The position numbers were made by a program, and so were the translations under genes. Positions 15,449 through 24,533 of a stretch of DNA of 34,822 nucleotides are shown here, one piece after another. The notes below the pieces were generated by a model. It was not told where the DNA came from and ran no database searches. It saw only the letters and a program-made list of their open reading frames with translations. Every line of letters begins with the position of its first letter. Position 1 is the first letter of the stretch. Source of the stretch: an uncultured Collinsella sp. (GTDB taxonomy: Bacteria > Actinomycetota > Coriobacteriia > Coriobacteriales > Coriobacteriaceae); assembly GCA_958443615.1 (NCBI GenBank), contig CAUCLI010000014.1, forward strand, positions 1 through 34,822. Reading direction: 5' to 3'.

Positions 15449-18400
15449 ATGGTCAAGGAACGCCGAATCGTCCTTGCGGCTTTGACTGCGGGGACGGCGC
15501 TCGCGCTGTCGTGGACGCCGGTGCTGGCGATCGCCGCCGAGGTGGATGGACCCGTGACGGCTGCCGAGCGGGCGGGTTCAACCGCGAACCTGCCCAAGAC
15601 GTATGAGTTTCACAAGGTGACGAAGGAGATCGAATCGGGCCAGACGTACTCGCTCGTCTCCTCCGATGCCCCTGCCGGCCAAAAACAGCGCATCTTGCAC
15701 CTGACCGCTGGTAATCCAAAACTCGATCGTTGCCAGGTCGGAAGTGCCGCCGACAAGCTGACGCCGGTCGACTGCGCGATTGGCGGGCATGCGGGCAAGC
15801 ACGAGCATGAGTGGACGGTCTCGGCGGTTGAGGGCGGTTATACGATCAAGTCGAATGCCGAGGATGTCTACCTCAACCTGACCGGGGGCGGGGGAGAGGC
15901 ACGCGCGACTCCCCAGGTGCTTTCCATCGCGCCCGGCGAGCATGGCGGATACGTCGTGAGCGCGCAGGTCGAGGGTGCGACTCGGTATCTCATGCATGAC
16001 GACCGCGGTTGGACTTCTGCAGATAAGCCGTATGAAGTGCTGTTCTATCAGCGCGTCGAGGTGCTGCCAGAGGTTGTGCCGAACCGCAAGCTGACCACGG
16101 GAACCACCCAGGATCGCCCCTTCGCCCCCAATACGGGCGGAAGCAAGAATTTCCGCATCCCATCCCTCATCACGCACAAGGACGGCAGCCTGCTCGCCGC
16201 CATCGACGCCCGCTGGAACCATGTGGGCGATGCCGCCGGTCTGGACACCATTTTCAGCCGCTCGACGGATGGCGGAAAGACCTGGTCCTTCAACTTCCCC
16301 AACTATTTCCCCGACTCCGTCGACGCCTTCAGCAACGAGGCGACTGCGTTCATCGACCCGGTGATGGCCCAGAAGGGCGATACGACCTACATGATGGTCG
16401 ACCTATGGCCCGGTGGCGTCGCGCTCAACACGGCAAAGCACCAAGACCCCGTCAACGGCAGTGGATACGTTCAGATCGACGGGCGCCAGCGCCTCGTGCT
16501 CTTTGCCTCGCCGGTGCCGAGCGAGCAGCGCAAGGTGGGTGCCGAGCAGGGCGAGGGCTATACGCACTACGTGGGCGATTTCGCCGCCGACGGTTTCGCT
16601 CCCGTCTACCGGAAGGACGGGGGCGCAGTCGAGCGGTATGTCGACCGGCACTACTACCTCTATGATCGGAATAAAGACCCGCTCTATTGCCAGCAGCTTG
16701 GCAGCTCCGCCTTCGTGCAGCAGAACGTGTTCTTCTACAAGGCGGAACTCCACGTGATGGCGACGTCGTACCTGTGGCTCATCAGCTCGAACGACGCCGG
16801 GGCGACGTGGTCTGATCCGCTCATGCTCAATGAGCAGGTTCGCACCGATCTTCCCGGCGGTAACGCGGCGTTTTACGGCGTGGGGCCGGGTCGCGGCCTG
16901 GTGACGTCGGGCGGCCGCATCGTGCTCCCGTGCTATACCTTCATCCGCGGCAAGGGAGATGGCAATGCCAGCGTCATCTACTCCGACGACGGCGTTACCT
17001 GGAAGCGCAGCACCTCCCTGCAGCACCAGACATCGGAGTCGACGGTCGTCGAGGTCGACGGCGTCCTCTATCTGTTCGCGCGCCACGGCTGGTATGCGGT
17101 CTCGCACGACGGCGGTGCCACGTGGGAAGAGGAGAGGAGCCTGCGCGATTCCGGCATAGACGTCTACACCGGCTGCCAGATCAGCGCGCTCAAGTATTCC
17201 AAGCTCATCGACGGCAAACCGGCGATCCTGCTCTCGTGCCCCACGGGGAGCGGCCGCGCAAACGGCAAGATATACGTCGGCCTCGTCGGGGAAGACGGCG
17301 GCATCGAGTGGAAATACGGTCATGAGGTGCCCGGCGCTCAGGGGCGGTTCGCCTACTCCTGTCTGACCGAGCGGACGGACGGTTCCGTCGACCTGCTCTG
17401 GGAAGGCGAGGGCGACGCCTCGAACTTCACGCACTTCGAGATGGCCCAAATCGCTCCGGGCGCGGAGGTCTCCAGCAAGCGCGCGGTCTCGGTCCCGCTG
17501 TACGGGTCGGTCAAGATGAAGGTCGCCGCTTCGTTCTCCGGCTTCGGGGGCGTTGACGGTTCCATCGCCAAGATCAAGCTCGACAAAAACGATGACGGTA
17601 CGGCGACGCTGACGATCGAAGGCCTCAAGGAGGGGGAAGTCACCTTCACCGATGCGGCTTCGGGCATCGAGTACGTGGTCACGGTCGCCCCCTCGGCGTT
17701 GGAGGAAGTGAAGGTCGAGCAGGGAAAGGAGGTGTTCATCCCTGTTTCCGCCGGTACGATCGAGCGCAAGCCCGATACCTCGGTGGCGCGAGTCGAGATG
17801 GCGGAGGCTTCCTTTGTCGAGGTTTGGGGCGAGTCGGCGGCGGCTCTGGGCTCGGATCCCTCCTTTGCCGAGGGAGTGGCGCGCCTGAGCTCGGCGCTCT
17901 ACACGTTCGAGAAGACAGATGATGCATGGGCCATCTCCGGGAAGACGGCTGCCGGTGAGCGGGTGTACCTGAACCTGTCCGGCGGCAAGATGATGAGCCC
18001 CAACAAGGCTCAATCTCATCCGATCGAGCTCAAATCGAATGATGACGGTACGTTCAAGCTATACGACCGCGGTCAGCTCGATGACAAGGTGAGTGGAGCT
18101 CATCTGCATTTTTGGCGCGACGGAAAGGCGAAGTTCGACCGCTGCCGCAACTCCTGTGGAGCCGGTGATGCATTTGAGCTGTGGAAGCGCGCCGGGGAAG
18201 CGCGGGGTGCGTCCGAAATCCCCGGGTACGAGCGCGTCGCCTCCGCTTCGGAGCTTGAGGACGGAGAGAGCTATCTGATCGTCGCAAAGGTGGGGGACGC
18301 TCGCTACGTTTTGAATCCCGCGCGCGAGGGGGCGGGAGAGTACGCCCATGTCGCCAAAGTCGACCCCGATCGCGTCCAGTACCGCCTCAAGGTCACGGCC

Positions 18401-18736
18401 GTGGGTCCCGGGACGACGGATGTCCTGGTGGGCGGTACTGTCTACCGCATCACGGTCCCCGGTGACCCTACCCCTGAATTCCCTGAGGGCCCAGGCGAGG
18501 GAAATGGTCAGGGTGATGGGCACTTGGATCCGGAGGACCAGGAGCAGGGCTCCGGCCAGGGTCAGGTCGGCGGTCAGGGCCATGACGGAGGACAGCATGG
18601 CGGGTCCCACAGCGCCTCCGGGAAGCCCGGCTCCGGGCTTCCCCAGACTGGCGACCCCGCGGTTATGACCGCCGGCGTGTCCGCCCTTGGTGCGCTGATC
18701 GGCGGTCTCGGCCTCAGGTTCCGCAAGCGCACGTGA
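15449..18736 (+). CDS. Cell-wall-anchored exo-alpha-sialidase (GH33)
   Basis: About 1095 residues. A signal peptide (basic KERR, hydrophobic core, AIAAE end) leads to a lectin-like region of about 170 residues, then the six-bladed sialidase fold. FRIPSL at about 234 carries the catalytic-site arginine. Asp boxes occur near 271 (STDGGKTW), 447 (SNDAGATW), 512 (SDDGVTW) and 552 (SHDGGATW). After an Ig-like segment (about 690-750) a second region shares VYLNL and KxDRC elements with the N-terminal one. A Gly/Gln/Glu-rich spacer leads to LPQTGD (from about 1064), a hydrophobic helix and RFRKRT, a sortase signal. It should release terminal sialic acids from mucins or host glycans at the cell surface. 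The ATG at 15449 has a TTGGAGG site. Confidence 0.93.
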   Translation: MVKERRIVLAALTAGTALALSWTPVLAIAAEVDGPVTAAERAGSTANLPKTYEFHKVTKEIESGQTYSLVSSDAPAGQKQRILHLTAGNPKLDRCQVGSAADKLTPVDCAIGGHAGKHEHEWTVSAVEGGYTIKSNAEDVYLNLTGGGGEARATPQVLSIAPGEHGGYVVSAQVEGATRYLMHDDRGWTSADKPYEVLFYQRVEVLPEVVPNRKLTTGTTQDRPFAPNTGGSKNFRIPSLITHKDGSLLAAIDARWNHVGDAAGLDTIFSRSTDGGKTWSFNFPNYFPDSVDAFSNEATAFIDPVMAQKGDTTYMMVDLWPGGVALNTAKHQDPVNGSGYVQIDGRQRLVLFASPVPSEQRKVGAEQGEGYTHYVGDFAADGFAPVYRKDGGAVERYVDRHYYLYDRNKDPLYCQQLGSSAFVQQNVFFYKAELHVMATSYLWLISSNDAGATWSDPLMLNEQVRTDLPGGNAAFYGVGPGRGLVTSGGRIVLPCYTFIRGKGDGNASVIYSDDGVTWKRSTSLQHQTSESTVVEVDGVLYLFARHGWYAVSHDGGATWEEERSLRDSGIDVYTGCQISALKYSKLIDGKPAILLSCPTGSGRANGKIYVGLVGEDGGIEWKYGHEVPGAQGRFAYSCLTERTDGSVDLLWEGEGDASNFTHFEMAQIAPGAEVSSKRAVSVPLYGSVKMKVAASFSGFGGVDGSIAKIKLDKNDDGTATLTIEGLKEGEVTFTDAASGIEYVVTVAPSALEEVKVEQGKEVFIPVSAGTIERKPDTSVARVEMAEASFVEVWGESAAALGSDPSFAEGVARLSSALYTFEKTDDAWAISGKTAAGERVYLNLSGGKMMSPNKAQSHPIELKSNDDGTFKLYDRGQLDDKVSGAHLHFWRDGKAKFDRCRNSCGAGDAFELWKRAGEARGASEIPGYERVASASELEDGESYLIVAKVGDARYVLNPAREGAGEYAHVAKVDPDRVQYRLKVTAVGPGTTDVLVGGTVYRITVPGDPTPEFPEGPGEGNGQGDGHLDPEDQEQGSGQGQVGGQGHDGGQHGGSHSASGKPGSGLPQTGDPAVMTAGVSALGALIGGLGLRFRKRT

Positions 18737-18778
18737 CGGGTCGCCTGCCAATGCGGGAAGGCGGTTCGCGCTGATATG

Positions 18779-18807
18779 GGGCGCCGGCATGTGGCCGGCG
18801 CCCTTTT
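18779..18807 (+). terminator. Intrinsic terminator after the sialidase gene
   Basis: A perfect 10-bp stem GGGCGCCGGC/GCCGGCGCCC (18779-18788 with 18794-18803) has a 5-base loop and is followed by TTTT. Confidence 0.85.
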
Positions 18808-18874
18808 GCGCATATTGCGGCCCATCGGCCTTCCAAGCTGGTGTGCCGGGTTCGACAACAGTGTCATTTGATGG

Positions 18875-18906
18875 AAAAGGGCCCGGCACCACAACGGTCC
18901 GGGCCC
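18875..18906 (-). terminator. Intrinsic terminator of the tRNA-Pro/tRNA-Gly transcript
   Basis: On the minus strand an 8-bp stem GGGCCCGG/CCGGGCCC (18899-18906 with 18879-18886) is followed by TTTT (18878-18875). It lies 12 bases beyond the CCA end of tRNA-Gly. Confidence 0.8.
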
Positions 18907-18917
18907 ATAACGTTTCC

Positions 18918-18991
18918 TGGAGCGGGCGACGGGAGTCGAACCCGCCTCATCAGCTTGGAAGGCTGAGGTTCTACCGATGAACTACGCCCGC
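18918..18991 (-). tRNA. tRNA-Gly (anticodon TCC)
   Basis: A 74-base cloverleaf including encoded CCA. The acceptor stem pairs GCGGGCG with CGCCCGC, with discriminator T. The anticodon loop CTTCCAA gives TCC, and the T arm has GGTTCGACTCC. It follows tRNA-Pro by 5 bases on the same transcript. Confidence 0.95.
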
Positions 18992-18996
18992 ATATA

Positions 18997-19073
18997 TGGT
19001 CGGGATGACAGGATTCGAACCTGCGACATCCTGCTCCCAAAGCAGGCGCGCTACCAAACTGCGCCACATCCCG
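18997..19073 (-). tRNA. tRNA-Pro (anticodon TGG)
   Basis: A 77-base cloverleaf including encoded CCA. Acceptor arms CGGGATG/CATCCCG, D arm GGCGCAGTTTGGTAGCGC, anticodon loop TTTGGGA giving TGG, and T loop GGTTCGAATCC. It is the promoter-proximal tRNA of the pair. Confidence 0.95.
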
Positions 19074-19126
19074 ATGACGTTGAGCAGCTGGGGTAGGATC
19101 TACCCTGCTTGTCCCAAGGCGGATTG

Positions 19127-19155
19127 ATTATAGAGTACCCGGCGGTCTTCGGCAA
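19127..19155 (-). promoter_or_regulatory. Promoter of the tRNA-Pro/tRNA-Gly unit
   Basis: On the minus strand TTGCCG (19155-19150), a 17-base spacer and a consensus TATAAT (19132-19127) point toward the tRNAs. The predicted leader contains a 15-base palindrome, GGGTAG-GAT-CTACCC (19091-19105), of unknown use. Confidence 0.6.
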
Positions 19156-19321
19156 CGGTCGTCTCGCTCGCAGCACAACAGCAACAAGACCCGAGACGCT
19201 CCGCGGTCTTCGCGGTCTGTTAACCGATGGGAAACCTGGGTTGGTTCTCCGCAATCGCTTTACCGGACCGTAGTACCATATGCAGCGCAACGAGATTCCC
19301 ATTCTTTGGAGGAGCGTCACC

Positions 19322-20677
19322 ATGGCCTATACCGATAGGGTCATCGCCGATCTGCACGAGCGCTACGCCGATCAGCCCGAGTTCATCCAGGCCGCCGACG
19401 AGGTTCTGACCTCGATCGCCCCGGCCGTCAACGACAATCCCGCCTACGAGGCCGCCGGCCTGCTCGAGCGCCTCGTCGAGCCCGAGCGCGTGATCATGTT
19501 CCGCGTCCCCTGGATCGACGACGAGGGCAAGTGCCAGGTCAACCGCGGCTTTCGCGTGGAGTACAACTCCGCCATCGGCCCGTACAAGGGCGGCCTGCGC
19601 TTCAACCCCACCGTCACCCTCGGCATGCTCAAGTTCCTCGGTTTCGAGCAGATCTTCAAGAACGCGCTCACCACACTGCCCATGGGCGGCGGCAAGGGCG
19701 GTTCGGACTTCGACCCCAAGGGCAAGTCCAATAACGAGATCATGCGCTTCTGCCAGTCGTTCATGACCGAGCTCTACCGCCACATCGGCCCCAACACCGA
19801 TGTCCCCGCCGGCGACCTGGGTGTTGGCGGCCGCGAGGTCGCGTACATGTTCGGTCAGTACAAGCGCCTCAAGAACGAGTGGACCGGCGTGCTCACCGGC
19901 AAGGGCCTCTCCTTCGGCGGTTCGCTCGCCCGCACCGAGGCCACGGGCTACGGCCTCGTCTACTTCGTGGACGAGTACCTCAAGTGCCACAACGACTCCT
20001 TCGAGGGCAAGACCGTCGTGGTGCACGGCTCCGGCAACGTGGCGATCTATGCCGTCCAGAAGGCGACGCAGCTCGGTGGTAAGGTCATCGCCGCCTCCGA
20101 TACCAATGGCTGGGTCGAGGATCCCGAGGGCATCGATTACAAGGTCCTCGAGGACATCTACAACAAGAAGCGCTCCGGCAACGATCGCGGCGTGAGCCTC
20201 GCCATGTATGTCGACGCGCGCCCCAACGCCGTGTGGCACGCCGAGGACGGCCGCGGCGTTTGGCAGCTTCCCTGCGATATCGCGCTGCCCTGCGCGCGCG
20301 AGAACACCCTGCTGCTCGAGGACGCCCAGGCGCTCGTGGCGAACGGCTGCAAGGTGGTGGGGGAGGGTGCCAACATGCCCACGACCACCGATGCGACCAA
20401 CTACCTCATCGAGAACGGCGTCGCGTTCATGCCCGGCAAGGCTGCCAACGCCGGCGGCGTGGCTACTTCCGGTCTGGAGATGAGCCAGAACGCCGAGCAC
20501 CTTTCCTGGAGCTTCGAGGAGGTCGATGCCAAGCTCGAGGGCATCATGCGCGGCATCTACCACGCGTGCGACGATGCGGCCACCGAATACGGCTATGAGG
20601 GCAACTACATGGTCGGTGCCAACATCGCCGGCTTCAAGAAGGTCGCCGACGCCATGATGGCCCAGGGCATCGTGTAG
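19322..20677 (+). CDS. gdhA: NADP-specific glutamate dehydrogenase
   Basis: A 451-residue hexameric-type glutamate dehydrogenase. It interconverts 2-oxoglutarate plus ammonium and glutamate in the cytosol. GPYKGGLRFNPTV, the catalytic-lysine block LPMGGGKGGSDFDPKGKS (about 120-137) and GNTDVPAGDLGVGG-like PNTDVPAGDLGVGGREV are characteristic of the 450-residue bacterial NADP class. The Rossmann glycines are in VVVHGSGNVAIYA. The ATG at 19322 follows TGGAGGAG; the frame open from 19280 includes that site and is not used. It is a single-gene unit ending in a strong terminator. Confidence 0.95.
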   Translation: MAYTDRVIADLHERYADQPEFIQAADEVLTSIAPAVNDNPAYEAAGLLERLVEPERVIMFRVPWIDDEGKCQVNRGFRVEYNSAIGPYKGGLRFNPTVTLGMLKFLGFEQIFKNALTTLPMGGGKGGSDFDPKGKSNNEIMRFCQSFMTELYRHIGPNTDVPAGDLGVGGREVAYMFGQYKRLKNEWTGVLTGKGLSFGGSLARTEATGYGLVYFVDEYLKCHNDSFEGKTVVVHGSGNVAIYAVQKATQLGGKVIAASDTNGWVEDPEGIDYKVLEDIYNKKRSGNDRGVSLAMYVDARPNAVWHAEDGRGVWQLPCDIALPCARENTLLLEDAQALVANGCKVVGEGANMPTTTDATNYLIENGVAFMPGKAANAGGVATSGLEMSQNAEHLSWSFEEVDAKLEGIMRGIYHACDDAATEYGYEGNYMVGANIAGFKKVADAMMAQGIV

Positions 20678-20705
20678 CGACGAGCTGTGGAAACTGGATA
20701 GTTCG

Positions 20706-20737
20706 AGGGACGTGTGCAGCGGCGCGCGTCCCTTTTT
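20706..20737 (+). terminator. Intrinsic terminator of gdhA
   Basis: AGGGACG pairs with CGTCCCT (20706-20712 with 20727-20733) around a 14-base GC-rich loop, and the T run is 20733-20737. It starts 29 bases after the gdhA stop. Confidence 0.8.
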
Positions 20738-20745
20738 GCTATTAT
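20737..20745 (+). promoter_or_regulatory. Candidate extended -10 promoter of tRNA-Leu
   Basis: TG-C-TATTAT overlaps the end of the gdhA terminator T run, about 20 bases before the mature tRNA-Leu 5' end. No clear -35 is present. Confidence 0.4.
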
Positions 20746-20765
20746 GTTCGCCTGTGTGACCAGAT

Positions 20766-20849
<84 letters not shown>

Positions 20850-20916
20850 GTCGCGCACACGAGGTATCAAAGGGATCGGCACCCAAATCCTTGCCGAGCG
20901 TATTAGAGGAGGAACG

Positions 20917-22212
20917 TTGAACATCACTTCTGACGTGAAGGACGCCAAGCTCACCGCCACGGTCACCATCCCGGCCGCCGACGTCGACGCCGCCATCAAG
21001 AAGGCCTACAAGGAGGCCGCCAAGAAGTACCGCTTCCCCGGCTTCCGCGCCGGCAAGGCTCCCCGTCCCGTGATCGACTCCGCCCTGGGCAAGGAGGCCA
21101 TGCTCGCGCAGGCCACCAACGAGCTGATCGGCTCCAACGAGGGCAACGTCCTCAACGAGCTCGACATCGTTCCCGTCAAGGAGGGCGATTACCAGGAGAT
21201 CGACCTGTGCGCCGACGGCACTGACTACACCTACACCGTCGAGTTCACCCTGCGTCCGTCCGCCGAGCTCTCCTCCTATGACGCCGTCGAGATCGAGATG
21301 CCCCCCGCGGAGGTCACCGAGGCCGAGATCGACAGCCAGGTCGATATGCTCATGGGCTACCACGCCACCTTCGAGGACGTCGAGCGCGCCGTCGAGGCCT
21401 CCGACTACGTGACCGTCGACATCAAGAACGTCGCGAACGCCGAGGCGCTCGCCGGCGAGGGCCGCGTCATCGCCATGGGCTCCGGCAACCTGCCGAAGGA
21501 GTTCGACGAGGGCCTGCTGGGCATGAACGTCGACGAGACCAAGACCATCTCCTGGACCCCCGAGGTCGAGGGCGCCGAGGAGGCCTCCGTCGAGGTCACC
21601 GTCAAGGTTGTCAAGGAGCGCAAGCTCCCCGAGCTCAACGATGAGTTCGCGAAGACCAACTTCGGTTTCGACGGCGTGGACGCCATGCGCGACGCCGTGA
21701 AGCTCGAGATCGAGTCCGACAAGTCCTCCCAGCTGCCCCAGCTCAAGGAGAACCGCTGCGTCTCCAAGCTCGCCGAGCGTCTCCAGCTCGACGAGATGGA
21801 CGAGGATTACGAGCAGTCCGTCTTCCAGGAGCTCGGTCAGAACTTCCTGCAGAGCCTCTCCGCCCGCGGCATGAGCCTCGACGGCTGGCTGCAGGCCAAC
21901 CGCATCAGCTCCGAGGATTTCATCGCCGACCTGCACCGCCAGGCCAACGATGTCGCCCGCGAGTCCCTGGCGCTCGACGCCCTCGCCCGTGAGCTCAAGA
22001 TCGAGGTCACCGCTGAGGACGTCGACGGCGAGTTCGAGCGCGCCGGCATCGAGGACGTCGAGGCCTCCAAGGCCCAGTTCGTCGCCGATGGCCGCATGCC
22101 CGCCGTCCGCGACTCCATCCGTCGCTCCAAGGCCGTCGACTGGCTGGTCGAGAACGCGAAGGTGACCGAGGTCGACGAGGCCGCTCGCGCCGCCGAGGCC
22201 AAGGCCGAGTAG
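20917..22212 (+). CDS. tig: Trigger factor
   Basis: A 431-residue ribosome-associated chaperone and peptidyl-prolyl isomerase. The N-terminal ribosome-binding domain contains the signature GFRAGKAPRPVID at about 43-55. The FKBP-like domain lies around 150-240, including GSGNLPKEFDEGLLGM, and the helical C-terminal domain follows with an acidic end. It starts with TTG at 20917, set by a strong AGAGGAGGA site 5 bases upstream; no in-frame ATG sits near it. It lies upstream of clpP and clpX in the common bacterial tig-clpP-clpX order. Confidence 0.95.
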   Translation: MNITSDVKDAKLTATVTIPAADVDAAIKKAYKEAAKKYRFPGFRAGKAPRPVIDSALGKEAMLAQATNELIGSNEGNVLNELDIVPVKEGDYQEIDLCADGTDYTYTVEFTLRPSAELSSYDAVEIEMPPAEVTEAEIDSQVDMLMGYHATFEDVERAVEASDYVTVDIKNVANAEALAGEGRVIAMGSGNLPKEFDEGLLGMNVDETKTISWTPEVEGAEEASVEVTVKVVKERKLPELNDEFAKTNFGFDGVDAMRDAVKLEIESDKSSQLPQLKENRCVSKLAERLQLDEMDEDYEQSVFQELGQNFLQSLSARGMSLDGWLQANRISSEDFIADLHRQANDVARESLALDALARELKIEVTAEDVDGEFERAGIEDVEASKAQFVADGRMPAVRDSIRRSKAVDWLVENAKVTEVDEAARAAEAKAE

Positions 22213-22266
22213 TCGCAGGCTCTCACGCACGTGATGCGGCGCATGCGAGTTTGCGTCTGCGAAAAC

Positions 22267-22279
22267 GTGTATCATACAC
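22267..22279 (+). promoter_or_regulatory. Palindrome overlapping a -10-like sequence before clpP
   Basis: GTGTAT-C-ATACAC is a perfect palindrome that contains TATCAT, a plausible -10. About ten bases upstream is GTTTGCGTCTGCGAAAAC, which loosely recalls the ClgR boxes that control clp genes in Actinomycetota. The match is by eye only. Confidence 0.35.
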
Positions 22280-22300
22280 AGCTGAACGGCTGAAGTTCTT

Positions 22301-22338
22301 ACGGTGCCCCACCGCGCGAAGTCGAGGTAGGGCACCGT
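22301..22338 (+). terminator. Stem-loop between tig and clpP
   Basis: ACGGTGCCC (22301-22309) pairs perfectly with GGGCACCGT (22330-22338); inner ACC/GGT can extend it. The following ATGTTTCT is only weakly T-rich, so it may be a partial terminator for tig or a structured clpP leader. Confidence 0.45.
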
Positions 22339-22425
22339 ATGTTTCTATCGAGCGTGCGCGCGCCGTCCGCACGTGCCGAACTTGCCTCGCGTCGCATCTG
22401 CGGCGCACAACCCGAAAGGAGCCAT

Positions 22426-23046
22426 ATGATCAATCGCATCGACTCCGCGCTCGTGCCCTACGTCATCGAGCAGACCCCTCGCGGTGAGCGCAGCTACGAC
22501 ATCTACTCCCGTCTTCTGAACGACCGCATCGTCTTTCTGGGCGAGGAGGTCAACTCGGTGACCGCCAATCTGGTCATCGCGCAGCTTCTGCACCTCGAGA
22601 GCCAAGATGCCGAGAAGGACATCTCCCTCTACATCAATTCGCCGGGTGGCGAGGTCTACTCCGGCCTGGCCATCCTGGACACGATGAACTACATCAAGCC
22701 CGACGTCTCCACCATCTGCGTGGGCATGGCTGCCTCCATGGCCGCCGTCCTTCTGGCTGCCGGCGCCCCCGGCAAGCGCTTCAGCCTGCCGCACTCCAAG
22801 ATCATGATCCATCAGCCCAGCGGCGGCGCCCAGGGCCAGCAGACCGAGATCGAGATCGCCGCCCGCGAGATCCGCGAGACCCGCAATACCCTGAACCAGA
22901 TCCTCGCCGATTGCACCGGCAAGCCGTTCGAGCAGGTAGAGCGCGACACCGAGCGCGACAACTATCTCCGCGCCGAGCAGGCGCTCGAGTATGGCCTCAT
23001 CGATCGCATCGTCACGTCCCGCAACGACTCCGGGAGCGAGCGCTAA
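22426..23046 (+). CDS. clpP: ATP-dependent Clp protease proteolytic subunit
   Basis: A 206-residue serine protease that forms the tetradecameric degradation chamber served by ClpX. The triad is Ser104 (GMAASMAA), His129 (MIHQPSGG) and Asp178 (ERDNY), each exactly six residues later than in E. coli ClpP. A short propeptide is likely. The ATG at 22426 follows GAAAGGAG; an upstream ATG at 22339 lacks a site and begins right at the base of the leader stem-loop. The stop overlaps the clpX start as TAATG, so the two are translationally coupled. Confidence 0.96.
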   Translation: MINRIDSALVPYVIEQTPRGERSYDIYSRLLNDRIVFLGEEVNSVTANLVIAQLLHLESQDAEKDISLYINSPGGEVYSGLAILDTMNYIKPDVSTICVGMAASMAAVLLAAGAPGKRFSLPHSKIMIHQPSGGAQGQQTEIEIAAREIRETRNTLNQILADCTGKPFEQVERDTERDNYLRAEQALEYGLIDRIVTSRNDSGSER

Positions 23047-24467
23047 TGGCGGGCGACGAGTTCGGCCGCACTCCGGGAATGGAGGGCGACGGCCAGGTTC
23101 GCTGTTCTTTTTGCGGCAAGACCCAGGAGCAGGTTCGCAAGCTCGTCAAGGGTCAGGATGGCATGTTCATCTGCGATGAATGCGTCGAGGCCTGCAATGA
23201 GATCCTCGAGCAGTCTTTCGCGCAGGACGAGATGATGCGTGCCTTTGGCTCTTACGTGAATCATGCCGAGCCCATGGACGATTTCGACATGGACGAGGAT
23301 GAGGCACCGGCCCCCACCATGCGCGAGACCGCCGAGCGCATCATCACGCGCGTGCCCACCCCGCACGAGATTTACGACGCGCTGTCCCAGTACGTCATGG
23401 GCCAGGAGGACGCCAAGCGCGCCATGTCCGTGGCCGTGTACAACCATTACCGCCGCGTTTTGATGGGCGATGCCGCCGAGGGTTCCCTGGGTGCGCATGC
23501 CGTTGACGAGGATGTCGAGCTTGCCAAGAGCAACATCTTGCTCCTCGGCCCCACGGGCACCGGCAAGACGCTGCTCGCGCAGACGCTGGCCCGCGTGCTC
23601 GAGGTTCCCTTCGCCATCGCCGACGCCACGGCCCTCACCGAGGCCGGTTATGTGGGCGAGGACGTTGAGAACATCCTGCTCAAGCTCATCACCGCCGCTG
23701 ACGGCGACATCGACCGCGCGCAGATCGGCATCATCTACGTGGACGAGATCGACAAGATCGCCCGCAAGGCCGAGAACCTCTCCATCACGCGCGATGTCTC
23801 CGGCGAGGGCGTGCAGCAGGCGCTCCTCAAGATCCTCGAGGGCACGGTCGCGAGCGTTCCTCCCACCGGCGGGCGCAAGCACCCGCAGCAGGAGCTCCTG
23901 CAGATCGACACCACGAACATCCTGTTCATCTGCGGCGGCGCCTTCGTGGGCCTCGACAAGATCATCTCCGATCGCGTGGGCAACCAGGGCATCGGCTTCA
24001 ACTCCGAGATTGCCGGCCCCACCTCCAAGGATGAGAACGTCTTGCTCAAGCAGGTGCTTCCCGAGGACCTCAACAACTTCGGCATGATCCCCGAGTTCAT
24101 CGGCCGCACCCCGGTCATCACCCAGACCCAGGCGCTTTCCGAGGACGATCTCGTGGGCATCCTCACCGAGCCCAAGAACGCCGTGGTCAAGCAGTATCGC
24201 CGCATGTTCTCGCTCGAGGGTGTGGAGCTCGTGTTCGAGCCCGACGCCCTGCATGAAATCGCCAAGAAGGCGCTCGCACGCAAGACCGGCGCTCGCGGCC
24301 TTCGCTCGATTTGCGAGGAGCTGCTCCAGCAGACCATGTTCGACCTGCCCAGCGAGGAGGGCGTGTGCCAAGTCGTGGTGACCGCCGCGGCAGCTCGCGG
24401 CGAGGAGCAACCGTGCCGCGTGTACGAGGGCGCGCCTGTGGTCGATTTGGATATCGACCTCGACTAG
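23046..24467 (+). CDS. clpX: ATP-dependent Clp protease ATP-binding subunit ClpX
   Basis: A 473-residue AAA+ unfoldase that feeds substrates to ClpP. The N-terminal zinc-binding domain has CSFC and CDEC (Cys about 20, 23, 43, 46). Walker A GPTGTGKT is at about 168-175 and Walker B IIYVDEID near 229-236. GYVGEDVEN is the pore loop and GRKHPQQE the RKH loop. It is about 50 residues longer than E. coli ClpX, mainly in an acidic linker after the zinc domain (FDMDEDEAPAP) and at the C terminus. The ATG at 23046 overlaps the clpP stop. Confidence 0.96.
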   Translation: MAGDEFGRTPGMEGDGQVRCSFCGKTQEQVRKLVKGQDGMFICDECVEACNEILEQSFAQDEMMRAFGSYVNHAEPMDDFDMDEDEAPAPTMRETAERIITRVPTPHEIYDALSQYVMGQEDAKRAMSVAVYNHYRRVLMGDAAEGSLGAHAVDEDVELAKSNILLLGPTGTGKTLLAQTLARVLEVPFAIADATALTEAGYVGEDVENILLKLITAADGDIDRAQIGIIYVDEIDKIARKAENLSITRDVSGEGVQQALLKILEGTVASVPPTGGRKHPQQELLQIDTTNILFICGGAFVGLDKIISDRVGNQGIGFNSEIAGPTSKDENVLLKQVLPEDLNNFGMIPEFIGRTPVITQTQALSEDDLVGILTEPKNAVVKQYRRMFSLEGVELVFEPDALHEIAKKALARKTGARGLRSICEELLQQTMFDLPSEEGVCQVVVTAAAARGEEQPCRVYEGAPVVDLDIDLD

Positions 24468-24489
24468 CCTTCATCCATCGACTCGTGTG

Positions 24490-24533
24490 CCGCCGCGCCG
24501 AGGGGAGCAGATCTCCTCGGCGCGGCGGTTGTT
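24490..24533 (+). terminator. Intrinsic terminator of clpPX
   Basis: A perfect 14-bp stem CCGCCGCGCCGAGG/CCTCGGCGCGGCGG (24490-24503 with 24515-24528) is followed by TTGTT. The stop codon of the minus-strand PIN remnant lies within the T tract. Confidence 0.85.
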
